Assembly (NCBI RefSeq): GCF_023921225.1
Contig: NZ_CP071527.1
Span: 630,001 to 694,000 of the forward strand
Direction: 5' to 3'
DNA length: 64,000 nt
DNA from: Legionella lytica
GTDB lineage: Bacteria; Pseudomonadota; Gammaproteobacteria; Legionellales; Legionellaceae
Shown here: positions 38,934 to 48,865 of the stretch, piece by piece
How positions within the stretch are numbered: position 1 is the first letter of the stretch
How the letters are laid out: each line of letters starts with the position of its first letter
Notes under the pieces: model-generated
Seen by the model: the letters and a program-made list of their open reading frames with translations, nothing else
Databases searched by the model: none
Told to the model about the DNA's origin: nothing
Program-made: the position numbers and the translations under genes

Positions 38934-40573
38934 GAATACACCAATTACCGCCACTGATTGCAAACCAAATCGCTGCCGGTGAGGTCATTGAACGACCTGC
39001 ATCTGTAGTAAAAGAATTGCTGGAAAATTGTTTGGATGCGGGCTCTGATGCGATTACGATTGAGATTGGTTATGGAGGACTGAATCAAATTAAAATCAGT
39101 GACAATGGCATTGGCATTGTTGCGGATGATCTTCCCTTAGCGATTGCGGCTCATGCTACTAGCAAGATTAATACCTTAAATGATTTATACGCTATAGAGA
39201 GCATGGGGTTTCGCGGTGAGGCTTTAGCCAGCATTGCTTCTGTGGCCAAAGTAACGATTAGTTCTAAACCCGCAGCGCAAGATACGGCGATGGCACTACG
39301 GGTGCAGGGCACGGAAGTATCCATTACTCCCTGCGCACGTAACCAAGGTACCACCATTGATGTGGTTGATTTATTTTTTAATGCACCGGTGCGGAAACGA
39401 TTTTTGAAAGGTGAAAAATTAGAGTTCCAGGCTATTGAAACGGTGGTTAAACGTTTTGCCTTAAGTGCTCCAGGCATTGCTCTAACCTTAAAGCATAATG
39501 GAAAACAGATTTTAGCTCTACCCGCAGCAAGCAATGAACAAACCCGTTTAACCCGAATGACGCGCATTATGGGCGGCACGTTTATGAAGAATGCTATTTA
39601 TTTGGATGTGGAACGTGGTGCTATGCGCCTGTATGGGTGGATTAGTGGTACAGGATTTCAGCGTAGTCAAAATGACCGTCAATGGGTTTATATTAACCAA
39701 CGCATGGTCAAAGATAAGTTAATTACACATGCAATTAAGCAAGCCTATGATGATTTGCTATACCCCGGACGTTTCCCTGCTTGCGTGCTGTATTTTACTA
39801 TTGAGCATGCTGAAGTGGATGTTAATGTGCATCCAACCAAGCATGAAGTGCGCTTTCAACAGCCGCGCTTGGTTCATGATTTTTTTACTTCCCAGCTTGC
39901 AACTGCATTGCGGTCGGTGGCAATTGAAACTGAGCTAGAGAAAAACTATAAACCAAATGATGAGGTCCTAGCTCCCCTTGCAAAAGAAATCTGTGAGCCC
40001 TATCCGAAATTGGAATTATTAAGTAGAGAGCGTACGCTCGTAGAAACGGATGTATCTTGGGTTATTTTAAATAATCAGTACATCCTTCGTTTCGTTCAGC
40101 ATAAGCCCTATCTCATTAACCTTTTAGCCTTGCATCAACATGCGGTGCGGGAGCGTTTGGCACAACAGGCGTTACCTTGGGCGAGCCGCCCTTTGTTAGT
40201 ACCTATTCGTTATACTTTACAGCAAGACTCAGCGCACAAGGTTACCGAGTTCACTCAAATCCTTGAACAATTGGGTATTCGGTGTGAACTTTCAGGCATA
40301 CACGAAGTGCTGATTCGAACTATTCCTGTAAGTGTTCCCTATTTGGATTTGCGCTTATTTTTGGATGCTGTGGTTGCTTTAGATGAATGGAATTTGGAAC
40401 GGCTTAGTGAATTAATGAGTCAGTCCCAAGTTTTTGACCCTCGATTATTAAGTCGTGAAGAAAAAATAGAATTGGATCAGGTCTTTGTTATGCTTCATGG
40501 AGGAGATGAGAAACGAGTTGGGCTCTTTAAAGCCTTAACAATTGCACATTGTCAGAGTTTGTTACATGTCTAA
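38924..40573 (+). CDS. mutL: DNA mismatch repair protein MutL
   Basis: GHKL ATPase linking MutS recognition to strand incision. NQIAAGEVIERP, KELLENCLDAGSDAI, DNGIGI, ATSKI and GFRGEAL form the ATP site (residues 10-105). The C-terminal dimer domain has HQHAVRER where endonuclease-type MutLs have DQHA-x2-ER, so intrinsic nuclease activity is doubtful. At 549 residues it is shorter than E. coli MutL (615), mainly in the linker. The start may be this ATG or the next one two codons on. Confidence 0.95.
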   Translation: MGMRIHQLPPLIANQIAAGEVIERPASVVKELLENCLDAGSDAITIEIGYGGLNQIKISDNGIGIVADDLPLAIAAHATSKINTLNDLYAIESMGFRGEALASIASVAKVTISSKPAAQDTAMALRVQGTEVSITPCARNQGTTIDVVDLFFNAPVRKRFLKGEKLEFQAIETVVKRFALSAPGIALTLKHNGKQILALPAASNEQTRLTRMTRIMGGTFMKNAIYLDVERGAMRLYGWISGTGFQRSQNDRQWVYINQRMVKDKLITHAIKQAYDDLLYPGRFPACVLYFTIEHAEVDVNVHPTKHEVRFQQPRLVHDFFTSQLATALRSVAIETELEKNYKPNDEVLAPLAKEICEPYPKLELLSRERTLVETDVSWVILNNQYILRFVQHKPYLINLLALHQHAVRERLAQQALPWASRPLLVPIRYTLQQDSAHKVTEFTQILEQLGIRCELSGIHEVLIRTIPVSVPYLDLRLFLDAVVALDEWNLERLSELMSQSQVFDPRLLSREEKIELDQVFVMLHGGDEKRVGLFKALTIAHCQSLLHV

Positions 40574-41501
40574 ATTGATTTTTTGTTTAATGGGACCCAC
40601 TGCATCAGGAAAAACGGCGCTAGCGATGGAGTTAGTTAAGCAGTATCCTTTGGAAATTATTAGCGTTGATTCTGCTATGATTTACCGGGATATGGATATT
40701 GGTACAGCTAAGCCCACCCCGGAAGAGTTACTAGTCGCTCCACATCATTTGCTCGATATTAAAGACCCAACGGAAACCTATTCAGCTGCGCAGTTTTGTA
40801 CAGATACAACCTCTTTAGCGCATACAATTATCCAAAAAGGTAATATTCCCTTATTGGTCGGTGGAACCATGATGTATTTTAATGCATTACAACAGGGATT
40901 ATCGGCCTTACCGGAAGCGAACTCAGAATTGCGGCAGCAATTAGAGGCGGAGGCCGCTCAGTATGGCTGGGAGGCTTTGCATCAAAAATTAACGCAAGTA
41001 GACCCTAAAGCAGCGTTACGTATTCATGCTAATGATACACAAAGGATCCAGCGTGCTTTAGAGGTTTATTATTTAACAGGAACGTGTTTATCTGATTTTT
41101 TAGATCAACAACAAAGGGAAGAATCTGCTTATACCTTTGTCAATTTAATCCTTTTTCCGGAACAGCGGGCCTGGTTGCATGAGCGGATTGCTTTGCGTTT
41201 TGATCAAATGTTGGCGCAAGGTTTTGTTGATGAGGTACAGCGATTGCAGCAGAAATGGAGTTTAACGACCAATATGCCTTCAATGCGTTGTGTTGGCTAT
41301 CGCCAAGTATTGGACTATTTACACGGCAATGATGATTATCCTACGATGCGTGAAAAAGGCATAGCTGCTACTCGGCAGTTAGCGAAACGGCAATTAACTT
41401 GGTTACGGCATTGGGAAGAGGGAATGCGTTTTGATCCACAAAATACAGCTTTTGCTGACGAGGTTATAGCGAAAACTGGGGAAATATTAGATAATCGCTA
41501 A
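40566..41501 (+). CDS. miaA: tRNA dimethylallyltransferase
   Basis: Adds the isopentenyl group to A37 of UNN-reading tRNAs. P-loop GPTASGKTALA, DSAMIYRDMDIGTAKP and LLVGGTMMYFNAL are standard. ATG 40566 gives 311 residues and overlaps the mutL stop by eight bases. The mutL-miaA pair is conserved; hfq, which often follows, is absent here. Confidence 0.96.
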   Translation: MSKLIFCLMGPTASGKTALAMELVKQYPLEIISVDSAMIYRDMDIGTAKPTPEELLVAPHHLLDIKDPTETYSAAQFCTDTTSLAHTIIQKGNIPLLVGGTMMYFNALQQGLSALPEANSELRQQLEAEAAQYGWEALHQKLTQVDPKAALRIHANDTQRIQRALEVYYLTGTCLSDFLDQQQREESAYTFVNLILFPEQRAWLHERIALRFDQMLAQGFVDEVQRLQQKWSLTTNMPSMRCVGYRQVLDYLHGNDDYPTMREKGIAATRQLAKRQLTWLRHWEEGMRFDPQNTAFADEVIAKTGEILDNR

Positions 41502-41533
41502 ATGCTTCGTGGTGCATTGCACTTGATTCTTTG

Positions 41534-41562
41534 CCCCTTCGAATCAATAAGGGGTATTTTTT
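41534..41562 (+). terminator. Terminator after miaA
   Basis: CCCCTT (41534-41539) and AAGGGG (41549-41554) with a nine-base loop, followed by TATTTTTTA. Confidence 0.75.
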
Positions 41563-41576
41563 AATTGAGGAACACA

Positions 41577-41771
41577 ATGTTAAAAGAACAACTAGAACCA
41601 GCAAGTACGAAAAAAAATTATGTAGTACATCGTGATCAATTACCTTTAAGCTGCCCTACAGATGATATGGTGTTGTGGAATGCGCATCCCAAGGTTTATC
41701 TACCCATAGATAAAACCGGTGTAGAAGTATGTCCTTACTGTGGTTCGCGATTTGTATTACAGAATGATTGA
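41577..41771 (+). CDS. Small zinc-ribbon protein (CHCC type)
   Basis: 64 residues from the ATG preceded by GAGG. The C-terminal CPYCGSRFVL with an upstream Cys (LSCPTDD) and a His (NAHPKVY) is the zinc-finger pattern related to the NDUFS6/UcrX-like family found in proteobacteria, often annotated only as zinc-finger domain-containing. Overlaps the next gene by eight bases. Confidence 0.85.
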   Translation: MLKEQLEPASTKKNYVVHRDQLPLSCPTDDMVLWNAHPKVYLPIDKTGVEVCPYCGSRFVLQND

Positions 41772-42780
41772 TTCTATTTGTATTGTTCGATTATCTGCTT
41801 TAGGTGATGTCCTAATGGCGGTTCCGCTCATCAGGACATTGCAAGCCAGTTTACCACATGCCAAATTGACTTGGATTATATCCCGGCCTGCTTTTGATTT
41901 AGTTGAAGGGATGGATGGTGTTGAGTTTATCGTAATTGATAAGCCTCATCGTTTAGCAGATTATTGGCGTTTTAAAAAACAAATGGATGGTCGGGTTTTT
42001 GACGTACTGTTGGCTCCACAAGCCAGTTTGCGCACTAATTTTTTGTATCCATTTATTAAAGCGAAACGTAAGATTGGCTATGATGAGCATCGTGCTAATG
42101 ATGCCCATGGCTGGTTCGTTAATGAGCGTATTACTCCGGGCTTTGAGCATACTTTGGATGGCTTTTTAAAGTTTGCTGAGGCTTTGGGTATCAAAGAAAA
42201 AGTGATTCGCTGGGATTTACCGATTACTCCTGAGGATTATGCATGGGCTGATCAACACTTGCCAAAAAGTGGGCCTATTTTGGTGATTAACCCTGCTGCA
42301 AGCAAGCCAGAGCGCAGTTGGCCTGTTGCTCGTTACATTGAGGTCTTACGCCTGGCTCAGGAAAAATGGCAGGTGCAGGTGGTGATTACCGGCGGTCCTG
42401 GCGATTTTGATAAACAATTGGCCGAGCAAATTCTTCAAGAGATTCCCGCCATTAATTTGGCTGGAAAAACAAAACCAAAGCAGTTATTGGCATTGATTAG
42501 CAAAGCAACGGTTGTTCTTTGCCCAGATACTGGCCCATCACACATGTCCACTGCGGTAAATACGCCGGTTATTGCTTTGCATGCTGTAACTAATCCGCTT
42601 ATTTCGGGTCCTTACCTTTTCCAGCACTTGGTGGTGAATCGCTATCCAGAGGCTGCAGAGAAAATTTTAGGTAGTGCATCCATTGAGGATGTATGGGGAC
42701 AGCATGTGCATGGCGAGGAAAGCATGCAGTTAATTTCGGTTGACGCGGTAATGGATAAGCTTTCTGAAGTGCTATCGTAA
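41764..42780 (+). CDS. Glycosyltransferase family 9 (heptosyltransferase-like)
   Basis: Inner-core lipopolysaccharide heptosyltransferase family. IVRLSALGDVLMAVPLIRTL at the N-terminus, then NPAASKPERSWPV and LCPDTGPSHMSTAV in the nucleotide-sugar domain. Length is 338 residues from ATG 41764. Which heptose or sugar it transfers cannot be read; WaaC/WaaF-type is likely. Confidence 0.88.
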   Translation: MIDSICIVRLSALGDVLMAVPLIRTLQASLPHAKLTWIISRPAFDLVEGMDGVEFIVIDKPHRLADYWRFKKQMDGRVFDVLLAPQASLRTNFLYPFIKAKRKIGYDEHRANDAHGWFVNERITPGFEHTLDGFLKFAEALGIKEKVIRWDLPITPEDYAWADQHLPKSGPILVINPAASKPERSWPVARYIEVLRLAQEKWQVQVVITGGPGDFDKQLAEQILQEIPAINLAGKTKPKQLLALISKATVVLCPDTGPSHMSTAVNTPVIALHAVTNPLISGPYLFQHLVVNRYPEAAEKILGSASIEDVWGQHVHGEESMQLISVDAVMDKLSEVLS

Positions 42781-42818
42781 AGATACATAAGAGTAATGAT
42801 TCAGAGCTGCAGGTTGGG

Positions 42819-43008
42819 CCTCTTGGCTGAGGTATCGACTGGTTTTATTTGAACAGTTTTTTGAATGAACTATTTTCAAATAGAGAAAGTTTCATCCTCT
42901 AGAACGCGGAAAACCATCCATAATTAAGCCATATTGTTAAATATGACACGTGGATCCTGCCTTCATGAGAACGATAACAAAAACGAGTCGATACCTCAGA
43001 CCAGGAGC
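42819..43008. repeat. Wide inverted repeat, candidate miniature element
   Basis: CTGAGGTATCGACT (42827-42840) recurs inverted and perfect at 42986-42999, with about 30 bases of looser pairing around each arm, enclosing some 145 bases. No reading frame of substance inside. It could be a MITE-like or decayed element between the heptosyltransferase-like and RasGAP-like genes. Confidence 0.5.
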
Positions 43009-43021
43009 GTACCTATACTAC

Positions 43022-44890
43022 CTAGCCATTGAATGGCTTAGATGAGTGTATCGGCGTGCTTGAACTGTCTTTGGGTGAGGTCGGTTCTGTCGTAAAGAGC
43101 GAGAAAATACTCGTTTTTTCTTCTTTGCGTGGGCTTGTTACCGCCCCATCTTTCCGGAAAGTTAACCCAGAGAATTCCTCCGTCATCAAAAGTTCACTTA
43201 ATTGTTTTATTGTAGCAGAATAATTCAGTGATACTATTTTGTTGTCATTATGGGTAGGCGTTATCCCTTCTAGTAGCTGCAATTGTAATCCATCTTTAAC
43301 AGCCGCATAGAGACTCATTCGGAAGTCTTCATTGTGTACGACACTATTAAAGAGAGCCGATGCTAATGATTGTTGCTCAAGTTTTTGCTCAACGCGGGAG
43401 GCTTGTTGTTTAGATTGTTCAACACTAACTAACGGTGCAGCAATTCCTTGAAGGGCTGAGGAGAATACGTGTATATACCAGATTTGTAGATTAAGCAGTT
43501 TCCCATCGAAGAATTCTTTTTCATCTGTTTGTAAGTTAATGATCCCCAATGCATTTAAATTATCTAATGTTAAATACTCTCGCGCTTCTATCTGAATAAT
43601 TGCATTGATAAAGCGTAAGGCAATAAACGATATTAGGGAGCGTATTACCGAATCATTATTCGTTATATCATTTCGGTTCACTAAATCATGGTAGCCACGT
43701 TTTATAATTTCTTGCATGAGAGGCGGGAAGTTTTGCGGGTCAAGTAGTTGTGTTAACACCGAGGTGAATGATTGTTGCAGAGCTTCAATATCTTTTTGCT
43801 CTGCAGAAAAGCTTGCTGGTTTAAATTTATCGTCTAAGGAGGGGTGAAGATTAATCTTGGCAAAGAGTTGATTTAGCGTAAAAACGGTATTCCAAATGAA
43901 TTTTTTAAAGTCATTCATACTTGGCTGAGCAAAGTAATGTTGAAGTAAGGTATAAATGAGTTGATTGCCACGGCACCAAGTGCTTTTGTATTCTAGTTTG
44001 AATAATTCAACAAAAACATGCATTAATTCTGACTCACTTAGATTTTCAAATAATGTTTTAGTGATGTCTAGATGACGTTTGTCGCTTGCCGCATTTAGGG
44101 CACGAATTCCCCAGGAATACTCTCGTGTTGCCAATGCAATTACAAATTGAGAAGCCTTTTCACGATCGCAGGCGAATAAGTCATCAAAATAAGTTTCCAG
44201 GTTATCTTCAATCTGCGATGGTCGTGGTGAAAGCGGGGATTGCTTGGCATTTGAAGAGGATGCTACCGAGATATTAAGAGACGGCACCTTGTAAAAACTA
44301 ATGTTTCTTGGGCGTTGCTGCGCGTATTCTTCTCTTAATTGAGCGCTGTTTGACGAGCCTGGTTTTTTTTCTTTAGGTGATATATCCAATACCGGTATTT
44401 GCGGAATTGACGATTCGGTGAAGGAGCGCTGGCGGCCATGCTGGGCTTTTTTTGGTGTTTTCGTTTTTAGTTCCGATGAGCTTGATGAACTCGCTTCATA
44501 GTTGTTCTGGACATTAAGAGCATCGATTAATTGCTTTTGCACATAAGCCACAATGTCAGCGAAGGAAAACTGTATACCTTTACTTTCTTTTATTTGCTTA
44601 AAAGTTTTCTCACTGGGCTTAAAAAGTTTTTCAAAATCGACTTTTGAGTTCAATTTGCTGAGTAACGTGATTAATTCTTTTTTTACTTGAGTGTAGGTTG
44701 TTTTAAACGATTCCTCTGATGAGCTTTTCGATTTGCTATTAAGTTCGCTGGTTATTTGTGCTACATCAACAAGTTTTTTCAGTGTTTCTAGACGTTTCAG
44801 TTCAAGTTTATCATTTTGTTTTGCCGCATCAGTAGCTGTTTTTATAATAGCAACTAAGAGTTGGTATTTTTCATGGATGTTCAGGTGCAT
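43022..44890 (-). CDS. RasGAP-like domain protein, probable Dot/Icm effector
   Basis: 622 residues, no signal peptide. Residues 1-130 are helical and Lys-rich; 130-225 is a Ser/Lys/Pro/Arg-rich linker with QHGRQRSFTES; about 228-490 resembles the RasGAP core. ELFKLEYKSTWCRGNQLIYTL matches the neurofibromin segment around LFRGNSLASK, with Arg307 at the arginine-finger position. NFPPLMQ (387-393) matches EFPPQLR. ISFIALRFINAII (420-432) matches the FLRFINPAI hallmark, Arg426 being the finger-stabilising arginine. The C-terminal 50 residues are Ser/Thr/Lys/Pro-rich, like many Dot/Icm substrates. It would switch off a host Ras-family GTPase. The Pro of FLRFINPA is replaced by Ala. Effector status is inferred; the fold reading is by eye. 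Confidence 0.65.
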   Translation of the reverse strand: MHLNIHEKYQLLVAIIKTATDAAKQNDKLELKRLETLKKLVDVAQITSELNSKSKSSSEESFKTTYTQVKKELITLLSKLNSKVDFEKLFKPSEKTFKQIKESKGIQFSFADIVAYVQKQLIDALNVQNNYEASSSSSSELKTKTPKKAQHGRQRSFTESSIPQIPVLDISPKEKKPGSSNSAQLREEYAQQRPRNISFYKVPSLNISVASSSNAKQSPLSPRPSQIEDNLETYFDDLFACDREKASQFVIALATREYSWGIRALNAASDKRHLDITKTLFENLSESELMHVFVELFKLEYKSTWCRGNQLIYTLLQHYFAQPSMNDFKKFIWNTVFTLNQLFAKINLHPSLDDKFKPASFSAEQKDIEALQQSFTSVLTQLLDPQNFPPLMQEIIKRGYHDLVNRNDITNNDSVIRSLISFIALRFINAIIQIEAREYLTLDNLNALGIINLQTDEKEFFDGKLLNLQIWYIHVFSSALQGIAAPLVSVEQSKQQASRVEQKLEQQSLASALFNSVVHNEDFRMSLYAAVKDGLQLQLLEGITPTHNDNKIVSLNYSATIKQLSELLMTEEFSGLTFRKDGAVTSPRKEEKTSIFSLFTTEPTSPKDSSSTPIHSSKPFNG

Positions 44891-45184
44891 TGAGAATCTC
44901 TGTGTACTAGGCTAAAAGGTTGTATTATATATCAATAAGGTTAAAAAAAGAACGGATCATTGGTTGTTCAGCCATCATGAAAAATACATCATCTCTATTG
45001 ACGTAATCTAGCTAAAACATTATTGATTTATCGAAAGATTTTATGTGATTCCTATCCCTGTAGCTTAGTTGTACGATAAGAGTTAAGCAATTCAGTTGCT
45101 TTATTACGCATGATTTACTTAAAGGAATTCGCTGTGCTCATGAGTTTCCGGATTGCACTACACTACATCCACAACTATGCTCAG

Positions 45185-46264
45185 CTATTTAGATGGTGCG
45201 GGCAGTGCGTCTAAGGCTTCTTGGTATAGAGTATGAACTAATTGGCTTGCATCCATGCGGCGAATTAAATTAACCCCTTGCCCTGCCCATAAGGATAAAT
45301 ACTCTGCTTTGCCCAAATCCGCTGCTTTTTTCCTGATATCGCGTGTAAATACATTTTGTGCAGGGAAGGGTAGAATCGGTGAATCTTCCATTTCCAGCAT
45401 AAAACGATTTGGAATTCCACGTGCCCAGCGGCCGGAAAACGCACGAGTAAGCCGTGTGTCTTTGTCTTGAGCATGATTTAATGCATCTCGATAAGCGGCA
45501 GATGTTCCTGCCTCATCACATAAAAGAAAGGCAGTCCCTAATTGTGCTGCTTGCGCCCCTAAGGTTAGAGCGGCAACAATACCGTGACCATCCATAATGC
45601 CGCCGCTCGCGATTACGGGGATTTTTAGGCTTTGTGATAAGAGGCGGGTTAAGGCAAAAGTTCCAATTAATGAGTCATGCTGCTCTGGAGTAAATGTACC
45701 ACGATGTCCACCGGCTTCCGCACCTTGAGCAATTACCGCATCTACCCCATATTCTTGGAGGGTCAAACCTTCTTCCACGGTGGTTGCTGTGCCCATGGTA
45801 AAGATTTTTTGTTGGTGGCATTCTTGCAAAAGTTCTTTGTTTATGAGGCCAAAGGTATAGCTTAATGCCGCGGGACGACATCGCAAGACACTGGTGAATT
45901 GTTCCTCAAAGTTTTCGGCAAAGGGCGCTTGTAATGAGGGCTCAAGAAGGTCTAGCTCCTGCCGGTAACCTCGGGTGGCGTCGCAGGCGGCGTCAATTGC
46001 TTCTTGATTCAATATAGGCGTATTTGCAGGTGCAAAGAGATTAACACTAAAGGGATGCTGGGTAAGTCTTTGTGTCTCTTTGATTGTTTGTTCAATACTT
46101 TGGGGAGTTAGATAGGCTACCCCTAAGGAACCTAAGCCTCCGGCATTGGAGACCGCAGCAACTAATGCTGGAGTTGTTGGGCCCCCGCCCATAGGGGCTT
46201 GGATAAGGGGCCATTTTATATCCAATTGTGCACAGAATGAGTTGTGGAGTAGGGGCTTGGGCAT
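45185..46264 (-). CDS. Nitronate monooxygenase family flavoprotein
   Basis: FMN-dependent TIM-barrel enzyme that oxidises nitronates. N-terminal WPLIQAPMGGGPTTPALVAAVSNAGGLGSLG, the flavin-phosphate motif region GAEAGGHRGTF, and ASGGIMDGHGIVAALTLGA are family signatures. Length is 359 residues. Related enzymes (enoyl-ACP reductase FabK) share the fold, so the exact substrate is open. Just downstream of the YheT-like gene, 25 bases apart, on the same strand. Confidence 0.88.
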   Translation of the reverse strand: MPKPLLHNSFCAQLDIKWPLIQAPMGGGPTTPALVAAVSNAGGLGSLGVAYLTPQSIEQTIKETQRLTQHPFSVNLFAPANTPILNQEAIDAACDATRGYRQELDLLEPSLQAPFAENFEEQFTSVLRCRPAALSYTFGLINKELLQECHQQKIFTMGTATTVEEGLTLQEYGVDAVIAQGAEAGGHRGTFTPEQHDSLIGTFALTRLLSQSLKIPVIASGGIMDGHGIVAALTLGAQAAQLGTAFLLCDEAGTSAAYRDALNHAQDKDTRLTRAFSGRWARGIPNRFMLEMEDSPILPFPAQNVFTRDIRKKAADLGKAEYLSLWAGQGVNLIRRMDASQLVHTLYQEALDALPAPSK

Positions 46265-46289
46265 AATGTGTCATCCTTTTCATAAACCT

Positions 46290-47282
46290 TTAGTTTGTTT
46301 TTCTTCTAACCAGTAACTCATTAAAAAAGCCATTTATACGTTGTTCTAACCAACATTTAGCATGGTGTTTATTTTTGCCTGTAATAAAGCCTACATGACC
46401 ACCATGTTTGCTTAATTCCAGTACTACATTCTCGGATAACTCTTGAACTCTGGGAATTGTGGTTGGCGTCATAAAGGGATCATCTAGGGCGTGAATAATT
46501 AAGGTGGGGACTGAAATGCCGCTGAGGTATTGTCGAGAACTCGCTTTTTGATAATAGTCTTCTACACTGGCAAATCCATGTAAGGGGGCGGTGATTTGTT
46601 GATCAAAATCATAGAGGGTTTTTAAGCCAAGTAAGCGCTCCTCAGATATAGGCAGTTGGCAGTTAACGATATCTAGCTTTTGCAAAAATACCGCCCGTAA
46701 GCGCTGCAATAAGTTTGCTTGATATACTCGTGCAAACCCCTTATTAATGTGATTCACCACATCATGCAATTGAAAGGGTACGGAAACCGCAACCGCCGCA
46801 TCAATTAACGCTTCGGAGCCTGACTCACCAAGCCATTTTAGCAGCACATTGCCTCCTAGTGAAATTCCAACGGCGGCTTTTTGGGTTTTAGGTTCTCGGG
46901 CTTTTAACAGTTCAAGGACATAGGATAAATCTTCGGTATCCCCTCCATGATAGGCGCGAGGCAGGCGATTGGGTTCGCCACTCGCTCCCCGAAAATGCAT
47001 GAGCATTCCCCGATAACCGGATTTATTAAATGCAGCCAGTAGCCCCGCTACATAGGCAGAATTAACACTTCCACCTAAACCATAAAGTAAAACTACCAGG
47101 GGGGCTTCGGAACTGAGTCCATTAATTGCCCAGGCGATATCAATAAAATCTCCATCTGGTAATTCAATGCGCTCGTGGAAATCAATTGGTGCCTGTAAAC
47201 GATTAGTTAATGTACGATACAATGTTTGGCCATGTTTATTTGTTAGCCACCAAGCAGGTTTGAATTCACTATGAATAATCAC
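46290..47282 (-). CDS. YheT-family alpha/beta hydrolase
   Basis: Serine hydrolase of unknown natural substrate. The nucleophile elbow is GISLGGN, the acid lies in HALDDPF and the His in KHGGHVGF, forming a full triad. MHFRGASGEPNRLPRAYHGGDTEDL is diagnostic for the YheT group. Length is 330 residues. Soluble. Confidence 0.9.
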   Translation of the reverse strand: MIIHSEFKPAWWLTNKHGQTLYRTLTNRLQAPIDFHERIELPDGDFIDIAWAINGLSSEAPLVVLLYGLGGSVNSAYVAGLLAAFNKSGYRGMLMHFRGASGEPNRLPRAYHGGDTEDLSYVLELLKAREPKTQKAAVGISLGGNVLLKWLGESGSEALIDAAVAVSVPFQLHDVVNHINKGFARVYQANLLQRLRAVFLQKLDIVNCQLPISEERLLGLKTLYDFDQQITAPLHGFASVEDYYQKASSRQYLSGISVPTLIIHALDDPFMTPTTIPRVQELSENVVLELSKHGGHVGFITGKNKHHAKCWLEQRINGFFNELLVRRKTN

Positions 47283-47366
47283 GATACAACTTCCAAAAAG
47301 TTATTCTTATCTATTTAGTATAAATTTAAAACAATAAGAAATAAAATCCGTAGTGGCTCATTGGGG

Positions 47367-48806
47367 CTATTCAGAGGTAAATTTGCAATCCATCAATGGG
47401 ATAGCCTTCGTTTTATTTATCCACTTATGCCCCAACCAAATGCATAAAAACAGGGGAATACAGATATAGGAAATCAGTAAACCATACCAATCAATAGGAT
47501 TTGCTATGAGTGCCGAGTAGTTTTGTCCACCAATGACAATCGTGCATAAAACAAAAGCACAGATAGGACCAAAAGGATACGCTTTGGCGACATAAGGTAG
47601 TTTTGACAGGTCTTTTCCTTGACTTACATAAGCTTTGCGAAAACGATAATGGCTAACGGCAATACCCATCCAGGCAATAAATCCAGAAAGACTGGTGGCA
47701 TTGAGTAACCAAAAATAAACCGTGCCATTGCCAAATACTGAAGATAAAAAAGCTAAAATAGTCACACTACTGGTTAAGGCTAGTGCGTAAATCGGTATGC
47801 CCCGACTATTTACTGTGGAAAAAACTCGTGGCATGTGGCCTTCTTTGGCTAGATACCACATCATTCTGCTGCTTATATACATGCCAGTATTTGCGGTTGA
47901 TATAATGGCAAGTAAGATAACGGCATTAACTATGCTTGCAGCAAAAGTTTCGTTATATTGCTTGAGCACTAAGGTAAAGGGACTGGTTATGACATCTTCA
48001 CTAGCAAGTTGCGGTGCATTATAAGGCAATAACAGGCTAATAATGAAAATGGATAAGATATAAAATATTAAAATTCGCCAGAAGACCATTTTAATGGCCT
48101 TGGGGATATTTTTACGTGGGTTGCTGCTTTCTCCTGCGGCTATACCAATGAGCTCTGTACCTTGAAACGAAAATCCTGCGACTACGAAGGCTCCAATTAT
48201 TCCGCTCCAACCCCCGTGAAAAGGGCCATCACCAATGTACCAGTTGTGAAGTCCCCCTGTGTGTTGACCGGTCATACCTGTAACTAAAAGAAAACCCGTG
48301 ATAATAAAGAGCACTACCACCGTAATTTTGATAAATGATAACCAGTACTCTACCTCACCAAAAGTTTTCGTTGAGATGGCATTAAAACCAATGATTAAAA
48401 AGGAAAAAATAGAACACCAAATGAATGGGGAACTATCAGGAAACCAATAGCGCATAATCAAGGCTGCTGCTGAAATTTCGGAAGCGATGTAAATGGCATA
48501 GCTATACCAATAGTTCCATCCTAAAGCATAGCCTAATGAAGGATCACAAAATTCTGAGGCATAAACATAGAAGGACCCTGTTGTCGGCATCAGCGCGGCC
48601 ATTTCACCCAGGCCAGTCATCAAAAAATAAACCATAATGGCCATGGTACTGTAGGCTAGCAAGGTGCCTCCTGGGCCTGCTAAGGCTAAGGCATTGCCAC
48701 TGGCTAGAAAAATCCCAGTACCAATTGAGCCCCCCAAGGTAATCATAACTAAAACACGAGCGCTAAACTGTCGTTGTAGGGTGGGTTCTTTGGCTAATTC
48801 CTGCAT
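47367..48806 (-). CDS. Amino acid permease (APC superfamily, AAT type)
   Basis: Twelve-helix amino acid:proton symporter. VMITLGGSIGTGIFLASGNALALAGPGG holds the family Gly-rich helix 1; GFSFQGTELIGIAAGESSNPRKNIPKAI follows (both seen as blocks). The start MQELAKEP at 48806, with AAGGA upstream, is preferred over an ATG ten codons earlier. Length is 479 residues. Resembles lysine- and aromatic-type permeases; Legionella depends on amino acids for carbon. Substrate not determined. Confidence 0.9.
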   Translation of the reverse strand: MQELAKEPTLQRQFSARVLVMITLGGSIGTGIFLASGNALALAGPGGTLLAYSTMAIMVYFLMTGLGEMAALMPTTGSFYVYASEFCDPSLGYALGWNYWYSYAIYIASEISAAALIMRYWFPDSSPFIWCSIFSFLIIGFNAISTKTFGEVEYWLSFIKITVVVLFIITGFLLVTGMTGQHTGGLHNWYIGDGPFHGGWSGIIGAFVVAGFSFQGTELIGIAAGESSNPRKNIPKAIKMVFWRILIFYILSIFIISLLLPYNAPQLASEDVITSPFTLVLKQYNETFAASIVNAVILLAIISTANTGMYISSRMMWYLAKEGHMPRVFSTVNSRGIPIYALALTSSVTILAFLSSVFGNGTVYFWLLNATSLSGFIAWMGIAVSHYRFRKAYVSQGKDLSKLPYVAKAYPFGPICAFVLCTIVIGGQNYSALIANPIDWYGLLISYICIPLFLCIWLGHKWINKTKAIPLMDCKFTSE

Positions 48807-48865
48807 TATCAATCCTTGTATCTTGAGAGTAAACAAATGCTCATTATTTTGGTGGTCACCAGACT

